From Peribacillus muralis (GTDB lineage: Bacteria; Bacillota; Bacilli; Bacillales; DSM-1321), in the NCBI RefSeq assembly GCF_001439925.1, contig NZ_LMBV01000002.1, positions 418,649-451,070 on the forward strand: a stretch of DNA of 32,422 nt, in the 5' to 3' direction. Made by a program: the position numbers and the translations under genes. The notes under the pieces were generated by a model. That model saw nothing but the letters and a program-made list of their open reading frames with translations, was not told where the DNA came from and ran no database searches. Shown piece after piece: positions 19,960 through 27,490 of this stretch (its first letter is position 1; every line of letters begins with the position of its first letter).

Positions 19960-20877
19960 TCAGCTTTTGACCATTCCTTTGAAAGCAAAGGAAATGTTCG
20001 ATGGCCGTTCAGCAAGCCTTCTCATGAAATAGCCATACCAATCCAGACCGTATGGTACATAGACGCGCATTTTGTAGCCTTGTTTGACCAGTTCGTGCTG
20101 GGTTTTGCTTCTCATGCCGTAAAGCATTTGAAATTCAAACTGTGAAGTAGGGATATTGTGCCTTTTCGCCAGTTCTTTTGTATATTCGATGATTTTGTCA
20201 TCATGTGAGGCGATGGCTGTGTAATTTCCATTAAGCAGACTTTGCTTAATCAACTTTTTATAGTTTTCATCCACATCTTTCTTTTCGGGAAATGCCACTT
20301 CTGGAGATTCCTTGTAGGCACCTTTTACGAGACGCAGAAAAGGCTTATATTGGCCAAGGTCATCCAAATCTTTCTCTGTGCGGAATAAGTATGCTTGCAA
20401 AACAGTACTTATGCAGTTGTATTTTTCTTTGAACTGCCTAAAAATATCGATGGTCGCCTGACAGCGAACTTCATCCTCCATATCGATCGTGACCATCACT
20501 CCATGCTTTTCGGCTGTATCAAGAATTTTTGTCATGTTCTCGATAACCAGTTCATGATCGATATCAAGACCCAAAGAAGTCATCTTAAGGGAAACCTGTG
20601 AATCGAGTTTTTCCCTGCTGATCATTTCAATGGTTTCGATGCATTCTGCCGTCCTTTCCTGAGTCACTTCCTTCGAATCAACGAATTCCCCAAGATGATC
20701 GACAGTAACCGACAAGCCACTATCATTAAGCTGTTTAATGAATTTAATCGAGCTTCGGAAATCCGTTCCGCCGATGATCTTTCCGGCAGCAAAACTTCCT
20801 CCGCGTTTCTTGGCAATATTATTTAGCATATTATTTTTAGATAAAAATAAGAAAAAGTCCCTTGTAATGGCTTCCAT
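19960..20877 (-). CDS. putB: Proline dehydrogenase PutB
   Basis: FAD-dependent oxidation of proline to P5C, the first catabolic step; monofunctional in Bacillus. The barrel motifs are visible: VTVDHLGEFVDS, LDIDHELVIENM, VTIDMEDEVRC, RLVKGAYKESPEVAF, FQMLYGMRSKTQHELV and the C-terminal substrate-binding helix RVYVPYGLDWYGYFMRRLAE, whose arginine pair binds the proline carboxylate. The 305-aa length equals the family norm. GGGGGTG lies upstream of the ATG. It is the first gene of the put operon. Candidate operator dyads and a cre-like site lie upstream. Confidence 0.96.
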   Translation of the reverse strand: MEAITRDFFLFLSKNNMLNNIAKKRGGSFAAGKIIGGTDFRSSIKFIKQLNDSGLSVTVDHLGEFVDSKEVTQERTAECIETIEMISREKLDSQVSLKMTSLGLDIDHELVIENMTKILDTAEKHGVMVTIDMEDEVRCQATIDIFRQFKEKYNCISTVLQAYLFRTEKDLDDLGQYKPFLRLVKGAYKESPEVAFPEKKDVDENYKKLIKQSLLNGNYTAIASHDDKIIEYTKELAKRHNIPTSQFEFQMLYGMRSKTQHELVKQGYKMRVYVPYGLDWYGYFMRRLAERPSNISFAFKGMVKS

Positions 20878-20922
20878 ATAAAGCGCACCCCCTAAGAAGA
20901 TGTATTCATGAATTAAGCTTAC

Positions 20923-20958
20923 GGTTTTTCAACAATATTCACAATGTTCGAAAAAACC
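20923..20958. promoter_or_regulatory. Imperfect dyad upstream of putB
   Basis: GGTTTTTCAACA (20923-20934) and TGTTCGAAAAAACC (20945-20958) form an inverted repeat with small bulges around a 10-base centre. It lies 46-81 bp before the putB start, a suitable place for an activator such as PutR. The binding protein is inferred, not shown. Confidence 0.4.
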
Positions 20959-20974
20959 AATAATTCCGTCTCCT

Positions 20975-21008
20975 ATTTGTCGGTTTTGGACAAATGAAAG
21001 GGTTTTCA
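20975..21008. promoter_or_regulatory. Second dyad and cre-like site upstream of putB
   Basis: ATTTGTC (20975-20981) and GACAAAT (20989-20995) are a perfect inverted repeat with a 7-base centre. TGAAAGGGTTTTCA (20995-21008) matches the cre consensus at 13 of 14 positions, with G in place of the central C. Both lie about 100-130 bp before putB. Roles for PutR and CcpA are inferred. Confidence 0.4.
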
Positions 21009-21200
21009 TCTAATTGGATCTTATCGAGGAAGAGGTTTATTTTTCAATTTTCGTGAAACGCTAGAATATGGGGCGTAAAGGCGCAGTGGTAATGGTTGCT
21101 CGACCATATTCATCCAATACGATATAATGAACCTTATTAATAGGAATGGGTGAAGAAGATAAAATATGTCGCATCATCGGCAAGCGAGGGAGGATAAGGA

Positions 21201-21365
21201 ATGGGAGCTGTATTTGAAGAACTTCGGGAAACATCCGGATTGATAATAGGCTTAATATTGGTTTTGATAATAATGGGGCTGATCGGTTATGTCCTCTCGA
21301 ATATACGTGAAACCATTGTGTCGCCTATGGTCCAGTTCATTAAGAAAATGTTCAGTCGAAAATAG
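21201..21365 (+). CDS. Small single-span membrane protein, 54 aa
   Basis: The ATG at 21201 follows GGGAGGATAAGGA. The product starts MGAVFEELRETSG and continues with a hydrophobic helix (LIIGLILVLIIMGLIGYVL, residues 14-32). It ends in a basic cytoplasmic tail (VQFIKKMFSRK). The codon pattern and ribosome site look genuine. I do not recognise a family. It lies alone between putB (divergent) and the first tRNA-Ala remnant, just outside the presumed island. Confidence 0.68.
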   Translation: MGAVFEELRETSGLIIGLILVLIIMGLIGYVLSNIRETIVSPMVQFIKKMFSRK

Positions 21366-21445
21366 GTGCAGCGAAGATACGGAAGTTCTTGTCCTTAACC
21401 GACAAATGGACCCTGCTTGAAGAGAGGCGGGGGATTTAAATGAAA

Positions 21446-21476
21446 AAAAACCCTAACTGGAATTTCAGGGTTTTTT
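21446..21476 (-). terminator. Hairpin beside the left tRNA remnant
   Basis: AAAAACCCT / AGGGTTTTT with a 12-base loop, T-rich on both sides. It occupies the same place relative to the tRNA fragment as the hairpins at 23977 and 29011. It may also end the 54-aa gene. Confidence 0.75.
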
Positions 21477-21480
21477 CCGT

Positions 21481-21508
21481 TATGGAGCATAGCGGGATCG
21501 AACCGCTG
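21481..21508 (-). repeat. tRNA-Ala 3'-end remnant (att-like), copy A
   Basis: These 28 bases are identical to 29043-29070, the 3' end (T arm and acceptor) of the intact tRNA-Ala gene; identity stops inside the variable region. The orientation is direct with respect to the intact copy. This is what an attachment-site duplication by a tRNA-targeting integrase looks like. Confidence 0.85.
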
Positions 21509-21554
21509 GCTTTGGGGGGATTTTAATGAAGAGCCTTCTGCGTTATCATAATCA

Positions 21555-21785
21555 TTAAATATCAAAATAATCGTCAGACTTTGCTTGGGGATCTATACCC
21601 CGGACCGCCTTCATGATTTTCTTTAAAACCCCCGCTGAAGGTACATACTTGGGATCGCTACAAACTCTGCTTATCGTATTGCGTGATATTCCGGACGCGC
21701 TTACAAACTCCTCTTGTGAATATCCGTGCTTATCGATTAATTTGCCTACTTTACTGCGGCGCTTTCCTTTTCCGAATCTGAACAT
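21555..21785 (-). CDS. XRE/Cro-type helix-turn-helix regulator, 76 aa
   Basis: A small DNA-binding protein. The helix-turn-helix is KVGKLIDKHGYSQEEFVSAS followed by GISRNTISRVCSDPKYVPS (about residues 12-50). The second recognition helix and the conserved SRNTISR are clear. A short acidic tail follows. AGGAGGTTATCAAA precedes the ATG. Proteins of this kind are common near integrated elements as repressors or excision controllers. It lies 47 bp from the tRNA-Ala remnant A, so it is probably part of an integrated segment. Its target is unknown. Confidence 0.82.
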   Translation of the reverse strand: MFRFGKGKRRSKVGKLIDKHGYSQEEFVSASGISRNTISRVCSDPKYVPSAGVLKKIMKAVRGIDPQAKSDDYFDI

Positions 21786-22039
21786 TTTGATAACCTCCTA
21801 GAGTTCTCATTTACTAGCAGTCTCGTCCAACTTTCACAAAAATATACGCATAGTTTCGCAGTTATATGGTATGGAAAGCGAAAGAAAGTATTGAAGGTGA
21901 ATTCAAAGAGCGCACATTACACCGGCGATAAAATTTACTTGAAGCTGATTTGCCACAGTAAAAGAGGATTTGCTGTCTTCATAAGCGAAGTGGTTTAAGA
22001 TTGAATCTATAAAAATACGAAAACCAATCAAGGTTATTG

Positions 22040-23272
22040 ATGGAAGGGTGTATGGTTGAAGTGAATGCTGAATCTTTTTATTCTGAAAATAGTAAAGCGG
22101 CCCTTAAGAATGATCCGCCCGGTGCGTGGATGTCAAATTTGCCAGATGGCTGCATTCGCTTGAGCTCAGGGTATCCGGATCCGGCCCTGATTCCTGCCGA
22201 GGAGATTAAAGGAGCTGTAGCAAGCCTTCTTGATGAGGAGCACGATTTGCCGCTCCATTATCTCGGAAGTCCAAGGATAACGAAATTAAAACAGCAAATT
22301 CTGAAAAGGCTGGCTGTGCGTGGAATGTGCATGGTGGACGAACAGCTTTTGATTACATCAGGAGCTTGTCAGGCGATAGATCTCATTGCCCGCATTCTCT
22401 TGGATGATCAAGCGGTCGTAGTGGTAGAATCCCCCACCTATATGGAGGCCTTGGAGATTTTTCAAAATTATACGAAACAGATCATTAGTATACCTATAGA
22501 TGAACAAGGACTCCAAACAGACCGATTAAAGGAAATGCTAGATGAAAGGAAACGGAAAGGCCTCCCACTCCCGCGACTTCTATATACGATCCCAACCTTT
22601 CAAAATCCAACCGGGACGACGATGACCACTGAGCGCCGGAAGCAATTATTGCAACTTTCCATCGAGTTTGATTTCCTCATTCTAGAGGATGACGCATACG
22701 GGGAATTATCCTTCGATAAAAATCCGGTGCCATTAAAATCTATTGATGAAGGCGGGCGAGTCCTCCACGTTGGTTCATTATCGAAGGTAGTGGCGCCAGG
22801 AATGCGGATCGGCTGGATAGCAGGAGATAGTGAATTCATCAAGGCTTTAGAGTGGTTTAAAAAAGATTTAGATCATCCATTCTCTCAAAGTACAATGGCT
22901 GTATACTTAGAAAACACCGATTTGGAGAAACGACTTCAGCGCCTAAAAGATATATACCGTGCCAAGTGCACTGCGTTGATCCGTTCGATGGAACAATATC
23001 TTCCCGAAACCGTTTCCTGGTATGTACCGGATGGTGGCTACTTTGTTTGGGTGAGAATCCCAGGTGTAGATACTTCGGATTTATTATCAAAGGCCCTTGC
23101 TGAGGGTGTATCGTATGTTCCAGGGAAATACTTTTTCTTGGACCAAAACGAAGGAACCGAATTTCTGCGGCTCTCATTCAGTTACTCCGATAAGAAGGAA
23201 ATGATCGAGGGAATTCGAAGACTAGGGAAGCTTATCCCACCTTTTTTTACTAGAATGCCTGACGCGAAGTAA
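22040..23272 (+). CDS. PLP-dependent class I aminotransferase (MocR/2-aminoadipate type, no HTH)
   Basis: A fold-type I aminotransferase. Seen: the N-terminal LSSGYPDPALIPAEEI (the substrate-binding GxPDP segment), GACQAIDLIARILLD, PTYMEALEIF, the PLP-ring aspartate in ILEDDAYGELSF, TFQNPTG, and the Schiff-base lysine in GSLSKVVAPGMRIGW with its phosphate arginine. The closest groups by motif are 2-aminoadipate transaminases and the catalytic half of MocR regulators, but the winged-helix N-domain of MocR is absent. The amino-acid substrate is unknown. The start is taken at the ATG 22040, with AAGG 6 bases upstream; a second ATG four codons on is possible. A terminator follows at 23286. It is cargo of the left island segment. 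Confidence 0.88.
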   Translation: MEGCMVEVNAESFYSENSKAALKNDPPGAWMSNLPDGCIRLSSGYPDPALIPAEEIKGAVASLLDEEHDLPLHYLGSPRITKLKQQILKRLAVRGMCMVDEQLLITSGACQAIDLIARILLDDQAVVVVESPTYMEALEIFQNYTKQIISIPIDEQGLQTDRLKEMLDERKRKGLPLPRLLYTIPTFQNPTGTTMTTERRKQLLQLSIEFDFLILEDDAYGELSFDKNPVPLKSIDEGGRVLHVGSLSKVVAPGMRIGWIAGDSEFIKALEWFKKDLDHPFSQSTMAVYLENTDLEKRLQRLKDIYRAKCTALIRSMEQYLPETVSWYVPDGGYFVWVRIPGVDTSDLLSKALAEGVSYVPGKYFFLDQNEGTEFLRLSFSYSDKKEMIEGIRRLGKLIPPFFTRMPDAK

Positions 23273-23285
23273 CTGTATGAATGCG

Positions 23286-23313
23286 CCTACTCCTTAAACA
23301 GGGTAGGTTTTTT
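23286..23313 (+). terminator. Terminator of the aminotransferase gene
   Basis: A short stem, CCTACTCC / GGGTAGG with one mismatch, and a 7-base loop followed by TTTTTT. Confidence 0.75.
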
Positions 23314-23509
23314 CTTCATTAAGGAATCATTCGACGCAATTCCGGGTGAAGCTGCACTTCGTTTGCATACTTTGAAAGTTGTATAGTGTTCAAGATGGAC
23401 TTATGGAATTAACAGAATACCATGATAACAATGACGGCTATTACCAGCTTTCGGTTCATACGCCTGAAGCTTTTAAAGTATATTCATTATAACAAGGTGG
23501 TGTTGAAAA
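23314..23509. other. Intergenic, possible short coding remnant
   Basis: An open stretch from 23403 (ATG) to the TAA at 23490 could encode 29 residues (ELTEYHDNNDGYYQLSVHTP and on). It has no ribosome site and may be a decayed C-terminus. Nothing else is recognised. Confidence 0.25.
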
Positions 23510-23728
23510 ATGAAGGTAAACCAGGACATGTTGAAGCTTAGATATACGTCCCGTGTTGTACAAGAGGTCCAAAGAAGGCTGAACATTTCGGAGAGGGAAG
23601 CAGAGGATCGCTTACAGAATACCGCCTATAATAAATTAATGGATAGTGACCCGGAATTTGTCATGCATTATCCAGCTAGAGTCTGGGTAGATAAACTTTT
23701 TAAATTTGAATTTGCTCATAATCATTAA
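23510..23728 (+). CDS. Hypothetical protein, 72 aa
   Basis: AAGGTGGTG about 8 bases before the ATG gives a good start. The 72 residues begin with a charged helical region (YTSRVVQEVQRRLNISEREA, roughly residues 12-31, and on to EDRLQ) and end with an aromatic segment (VMHYPARVWVDKLFKFEF). It is soluble, with no cysteine. The helix pattern, with conserved-looking SEREAEDRL, suggests a small helical bundle, perhaps a DNA- or protein-binding accessory. I do not recognise it. It is the last gene of the left island segment, before the second tRNA remnant. Confidence 0.65.
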   Translation: MKVNQDMLKLRYTSRVVQEVQRRLNISEREAEDRLQNTAYNKLMDSDPEFVMHYPARVWVDKLFKFEFAHNH

Positions 23729-23976
23729 GCTCATTTAATCTTGAGCTTAATTTTTTAGGTTTGGGTAAGGAACGAACGTTCTTATTGTAATGTCATTATA
23801 GATAAAAAGGGATTGCTGATTATAAAAAATGAGAGGCAGAGGTAAGGCCACTTGGTCTCCAGTCGTCTTTCTAACGCAATATTCTAAGATGCTGCGGCAC
23901 CTGGATAAGAATAACTGACATCGCTTCACTTTCTTGCCGCGACTTTTATCGGGTACTTAGAGGTATATAAAAAGAA

Positions 23977-24005
23977 AAAAAACCCTTGAATTTCAAAGGT
24001 TTTTC
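23977..24005 (-). terminator. Hairpin beside the middle tRNA remnant
   Basis: AAAACCCTTGAA / TTTCAAAGGTTTT with one bulge. The sequence to its left (GGTATATAAAAAGAAAA) nearly equals the one left of the hairpin at 29011, so the duplication extends beyond the tRNA. Confidence 0.72.
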
Positions 24006-24010
24006 ATGTA

Positions 24011-24065
24011 GGGGGCATAGCGGGATCGAACCGCTGACCTCTACGCCGCTGCCAGTGTAGCGCAT
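24011..24065 (-). pseudogene. Degenerate tRNA-Ala(GGC) remnant, copy B
   Basis: 32 bases (24015-24046) are identical to the T arm and variable region of the intact tRNA-Ala. The anticodon arm follows with an inserted CG and one changed base (GCCGCTGCCAGTGTAGCG), still carrying the GGC anticodon region. The 5' half is unrecognisable. The acceptor end reads GCCCCC instead of GCTCCA, so the G3-U70 pair is lost. It is not a functional tRNA. It is probably an attachment-site half from another element or a decayed duplicate. Confidence 0.82.
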
Positions 24066-24222
24066 ATAATTGTCCCATAGTTTCAAGGGTGTCCTCGAAT
24101 GCCTTTATATCGCACTTGTGACCAATATGAGAAATTAATCGCTGGTTTAATGAGAATTAGTAAGATTTTGAGATAGTATGCCAAATAATAAAAAAGTAAT
24201 AATAGCTTACCAAGATACAGAG

Positions 24223-24247
24223 CTTTCCTTACGAGGAAGGTTTTTTT
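24223..24247 (+). terminator. Terminator-like hairpin without an upstream gene
   Basis: CTTTCCT / AGGAAGG with a 4-base loop, followed by seven T. No plus-strand gene precedes it, so it probably belonged to a gene lost from this site. Confidence 0.65.
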
Positions 24248-24467
24248 AGTCTTTTGGAAGGTCTTTCAATGTCCGGTGTAGTCAATGAATAAAGAGAGAA
24301 GTATTCAACACATTTACTAACTCCTTCTTACTTTCTTGTTTGCTAAAAGCTTAAAAACAGAAGTAGAAAATGTGGAAAAACTTTTAAATTTGATGTGGGA
24401 ATAATTCTTTCCGGCCACTGCTTATTCTTTTCGTCAGTAAAAAAAGGAGAAAATAATAACCCAACGA

Positions 24468-24481
24468 TGTAAATGTTTCCA
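24468..24481 (+). promoter_or_regulatory. Degenerate cre-like site before murQ
   Basis: TGTAAATGTTTCCA agrees with the cre consensus at 12 of 14 positions. CcpA control of an amino-sugar PTS operon would be expected, but the match is weak. Confidence 0.3.
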
Positions 24482-24539
24482 ATAATAATATTACTCCTTT
24501 AGAACCATTCTAAGAGTATTATTTGGCAAAGTAAGATTC

Positions 24540-24601
24540 TGAAATTTAATTTTAGTGAAATATTATAATTATTGAAATTTTATTTTAGATTGTGTTATTC
24601 T
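24540..24601 (+). promoter_or_regulatory. murQP promoter region with paired operator-like repeats
   Basis: TGAAATTTAATTTTAG (24540-24555) and TGAAATTTTATTTTAG (24573-24588) differ at one base and are 33 bp apart, three helical turns. A weaker TGAAATATTATAATTA lies between them. TGAAA...TTT(C/T)A dyads are typical of RpiR-family operators such as MurR (from memory of the family). A possible promoter, TTGAAA (24572) with TATTCT (24596), overlaps the second repeat. No murR gene lies in the window. Confidence 0.5.
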
Positions 24602-24655
24602 CTATTTGAGAACGATTTCAGGAACCGATTTTAAATCATAGATAAGGGTGATCAT

Positions 24656-25543
24656 ATGCTTGAACATTTAACAACCGAAACTCGTAATGAAAAAACGATG
24701 AACTTAGATGAGATGTCTATAACTGAGCTATTAACAGTAATGAACGAAGAAGATGAGAAAGTGGCTAAAGCTGTGAGGGTGGAGATTCCATCAATTGCAA
24801 AAGCGGTGGATGCCATCATTCAGGCTAAAAAACAGGGAGGCCGCCTGATTTACCAGGGTGCTGGTACAAGCGGACGAATAGGGCTGCTTGATGCTGTTGA
24901 GTGCCCTCCCACGTTTGGAACGGACCCAGGTGAAGTGATCGGGCTGATTGCTGGCGGAGAGAAAGCATTTATAAAAGCCGTTGAAGGAGCCGAAGACAGA
25001 AAAGAGCTTGGGGTAGACGACCTAAAGGAAATACAGCTAACAAGTAAAGATGTAGTTGTTGGAATTGCAGCAAGCGGCCGCACTCCATATGTTATTGGAG
25101 GGCTTGAGTATGCAAATTCAATCGGTGCAAATACTATCGCTGTTTGCTGCAACAAGGGATCTGAAGTGGGAAATGCAGCTGAAATAGCAATTGAAGTAGT
25201 CAATGGACCAGAAGTTCTGACAGGCTCAACACGCTTAAAATCTGGCACTTCACAAAAACTGATCTGCAATATGCTTTCAACCGCCTCTATGGTTGGTGTT
25301 GGAAAGGTGTATGGCAACTTGATGGTAGACGTTCAACAGACAAATAAGAAGCTCGAAGAAAGAGCAAAACGCATAGTGATGGAAGCAACATCCTGCTCGT
25401 ATGAGAAAGCGAAAGAATATCTTGTAAAAGCGAAGGATAACTCTAAACTTGCAATTCTAATGATTTTAACCAATCTATCCTATGAAGAGGCATTAGAAAA
25501 ACTAAATGCTTCACAAGGATTTATCAGAGAAGCCATAAAATAA
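24656..25543 (+). CDS. murQ: N-acetylmuramic acid 6-phosphate etherase MurQ
   Basis: Cleaves the lactyl ether of MurNAc-6-phosphate to give GlcNAc-6-phosphate and D-lactate in the cytoplasm. It is a SIS-domain protein. IYQGAGTSGRIGLLDAVECP (about residues 63-82) is the phosphosugar-binding loop plus the PS01272 signature region. AASGRTPYVIGGL is the second loop, and GPEVLTGSTRLKSGTSQKLI is the diagnostic MurQ motif. A C-terminal helical UBA-like tail (SYEKAKEYL, NLSYEEALEKL) is also normal. The 295-aa length is standard. AAGGGTG lies before the ATG. murP follows after 21 bp, so the two form an operon. It lies within the right island segment and partners NagZ (0.7 kb) functionally. Confidence 0.96.
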   Translation: MLEHLTTETRNEKTMNLDEMSITELLTVMNEEDEKVAKAVRVEIPSIAKAVDAIIQAKKQGGRLIYQGAGTSGRIGLLDAVECPPTFGTDPGEVIGLIAGGEKAFIKAVEGAEDRKELGVDDLKEIQLTSKDVVVGIAASGRTPYVIGGLEYANSIGANTIAVCCNKGSEVGNAAEIAIEVVNGPEVLTGSTRLKSGTSQKLICNMLSTASMVGVGKVYGNLMVDVQQTNKKLEERAKRIVMEATSCSYEKAKEYLVKAKDNSKLAILMILTNLSYEEALEKLNASQGFIREAIK

Positions 25544-25564
25544 GCAACTGAGAGGGGAGACGTC

Positions 25565-27484
25565 ATGAGTAAGTATCGTAAAATGGCCGATGAAATCTTA
25601 ACGGCTCTTGGAGGCAGTTCAAACATTGCTTCTTATACAAACTGTATGACACGCCTTCGAGTAACGCCAGTGAATCGAGGGAACATTAACGAACAGAAAT
25701 TAAAAGAAGTCGATGGAGTAGTCGGAGTGGTCGATGATGAAACATATCAAATTATCCTTGGCCCAGGGGTTGTCACAAAAGTGGCTGACCAGTTCGGTGC
25801 AGCGATTGAGGAAACAAAAGGACAAGGCAGTGCATCTGATTATGAAGCAAAAGGTGCTGACATTAAGCAGGAGTTGAAAAAGAAAAACAGCACGCCTTTT
25901 AAAACTTTTCTCCGCAAAATCGGAAGTATTTTCATTCCGCTGATCCCGGCATTTGTCGGAGCTGGCCTGATTGCCGGTATTGCTTCAATTCTTGCGAACA
26001 ATATTACAGCTGGAAACTTATCCGAAGAAACATGGCAGCAATATGTCACGATATTAAATGTTATTAAAAATGCGATTTTCAGTTATCTGGTCATTTATGT
26101 TGGGATCAATGCAGCAAAAGAATTTGGCGCAACACCTGCACTGGGCGGAGTAATTGGAGGCGTTACACTCTTGACTGGTGCGACGCCGGAAGTGCCAATC
26201 ACCAATATCTTTACCGGTGAAGCATTATCCCCAGGACAGGGAGGAATTATTGGGGTCTTAATCGCTGTGTATCTTCTGGCTATGGTTGAGAAGTTCCTGC
26301 GCAGATGGATTCCGGATGCCATTGACATTATTGTCACGCCAACTATTGTTCTTTTAATTATTGGACTGTTAACAATCTTTATCATCATGCCGTTTGCCGG
26401 CCTGATTTCGGACAACCTGATTGGAGCTATTAATTGGACACTTGATCGTGGAGGTGCGTTTGCAGGATTTGTCCTTGGAACAACTTTTCTTCCACTCGTT
26501 ATGTTAGGACTCCATCAAGTATTAATTCCCATTCATATTGAGATGATTAACATCTCAGGCATGACAGTGCTACTGCCGATTCTTGCGATGTCAGGTGCTG
26601 GACAAGTCGGTGCGACTCTAGCACTTTGGATCAAGTGCCGTAAGAACACTCAATTAACTAATTTGATTAAAGGTGCTCTGCCTGTTGGTATTCTTGGCAT
26701 TGGCGAACCTCTGATTTATGGTGTTATCCTGCCCCTTGGGCGTCCATTTATCACAGCCTGTATTGGCGGAGGAATAGGCGGTGCAATCGTAGGTATTTTC
26801 GGAAATATTGGTTCGATTGCTATTGGTCCTTCAGGTGTAGCATTGATTCCTTTGATAGCAGACGGAATGTGGTTTAAATATATTGTCGGACTATTAGCTG
26901 GCTATGCAGGCGGATTTGTTCTAACTTATTTCTTCGGTGTTCCGAAAGAAGCAATGGTCAATACGGCAGATACTGCTGAAGAGAAAGGTGAAAAAGAAGC
27001 TGAGAGAGAAATCTCAATCTCTGAGGAATGTTCACTTGTAATGCCCTTTGAAGGAGAGGTAAAACCTCTTGAAGAAGTGCCGGATGCTGTTTTTTCTTCA
27101 AAGATGATGGGAGACGGATTTGCCATTGTGCCTGTTAATCATACACTCGTTTCACCTATTGATGGAGAAATTGTGAGCGTTTTTCCGACCAAGCATGCAA
27201 TAGGATTAAAGTCAAAGGATGGCTTGGAGCTTTTAATTCACGTAGGCCTTGAAACAGTCTCCCTAAACGGAGAAGGCTTTACATCCCTTGCTGATGAAGG
27301 CCAAGTTGTGAAAAAGGGAACGCCACTTCTAAAGATTGATCTTGACTATATTAAAAAGCATGCAGCGTCAACAATCACACCAGTTATTTTTACGAATTTG
27401 CCTGAGGGAGCTAAAGTAAAACTGCTAAAAACGGGCTATCAGGAACAAGGCAGTGCGGATGTGCTTGCTGTAGAGATGCCGTAA
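25565..27484 (+). CDS. murP: MurNAc-type PTS transporter EIIBCA (MurP with fused EIIA)
   Basis: Imports and phosphorylates MurNAc with phosphate from HPr. The EIIB domain (residues 1-85) has phosphocysteine C27 in SYTNCMTRLRV. The EIIC domain (about 110-460) has roughly ten membrane spans with LGIGEPLIYGVILPLGRPF, the conserved sugar-binding GEP loop. A glucose-type EIIA follows an acidic linker (about 490-639), with H544 (TKHAIGL) and phospho-acceptor H559 (LLIHVGLETV) 15 residues apart as in EIIA-Glc. The family's B. subtilis MurP lacks EIIA, so this is a self-contained fusion. GAGGGGAG precedes the ATG. Substrate assignment rests on murQ directly upstream; EIIBC of this subgroup also serves sucrose or trehalose. 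Confidence 0.92.
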   Translation: MSKYRKMADEILTALGGSSNIASYTNCMTRLRVTPVNRGNINEQKLKEVDGVVGVVDDETYQIILGPGVVTKVADQFGAAIEETKGQGSASDYEAKGADIKQELKKKNSTPFKTFLRKIGSIFIPLIPAFVGAGLIAGIASILANNITAGNLSEETWQQYVTILNVIKNAIFSYLVIYVGINAAKEFGATPALGGVIGGVTLLTGATPEVPITNIFTGEALSPGQGGIIGVLIAVYLLAMVEKFLRRWIPDAIDIIVTPTIVLLIIGLLTIFIIMPFAGLISDNLIGAINWTLDRGGAFAGFVLGTTFLPLVMLGLHQVLIPIHIEMINISGMTVLLPILAMSGAGQVGATLALWIKCRKNTQLTNLIKGALPVGILGIGEPLIYGVILPLGRPFITACIGGGIGGAIVGIFGNIGSIAIGPSGVALIPLIADGMWFKYIVGLLAGYAGGFVLTYFFGVPKEAMVNTADTAEEKGEKEAEREISISEECSLVMPFEGEVKPLEEVPDAVFSSKMMGDGFAIVPVNHTLVSPIDGEIVSVFPTKHAIGLKSKDGLELLIHVGLETVSLNGEGFTSLADEGQVVKKGTPLLKIDLDYIKKHAASTITPVIFTNLPEGAKVKLLKTGYQEQGSADVLAVEMP

Positions 27485-27490
27485 TGGAAA

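Larger units (their letters stand above)
24066..24655. other. 590-bp AT-rich region upstream of murQ
   Basis: No gene is seen. It holds a terminator-like hairpin at 24223-24247, a degenerate cre-like site and a pair of operator-like repeats before murQ. CTTGTGACCAA near 24116 resembles GTGTGACCAA just after the integrase stop at 28935, and may be a remnant of integrase-end sequence. Confidence 0.5.

Noticed and set aside
21481..21525. A functional tRNA at the left remnant
   Set aside because: Only the last 28 bases match; the anticodon and D arms are absent.
21800..22000. A long open frame without ATG ending in SKRGFAVFISEVV near the aminotransferase
   Set aside because: It runs antisense through the XRE gene, has no start codon with a ribosome site, and no family match; at most a coding relic.
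23747..23929. 60-codon minus-strand ORF between the 72-aa gene and remnant B
   Set aside because: No ribosome site and no protein-like pattern; overlaps AT-rich spacer.
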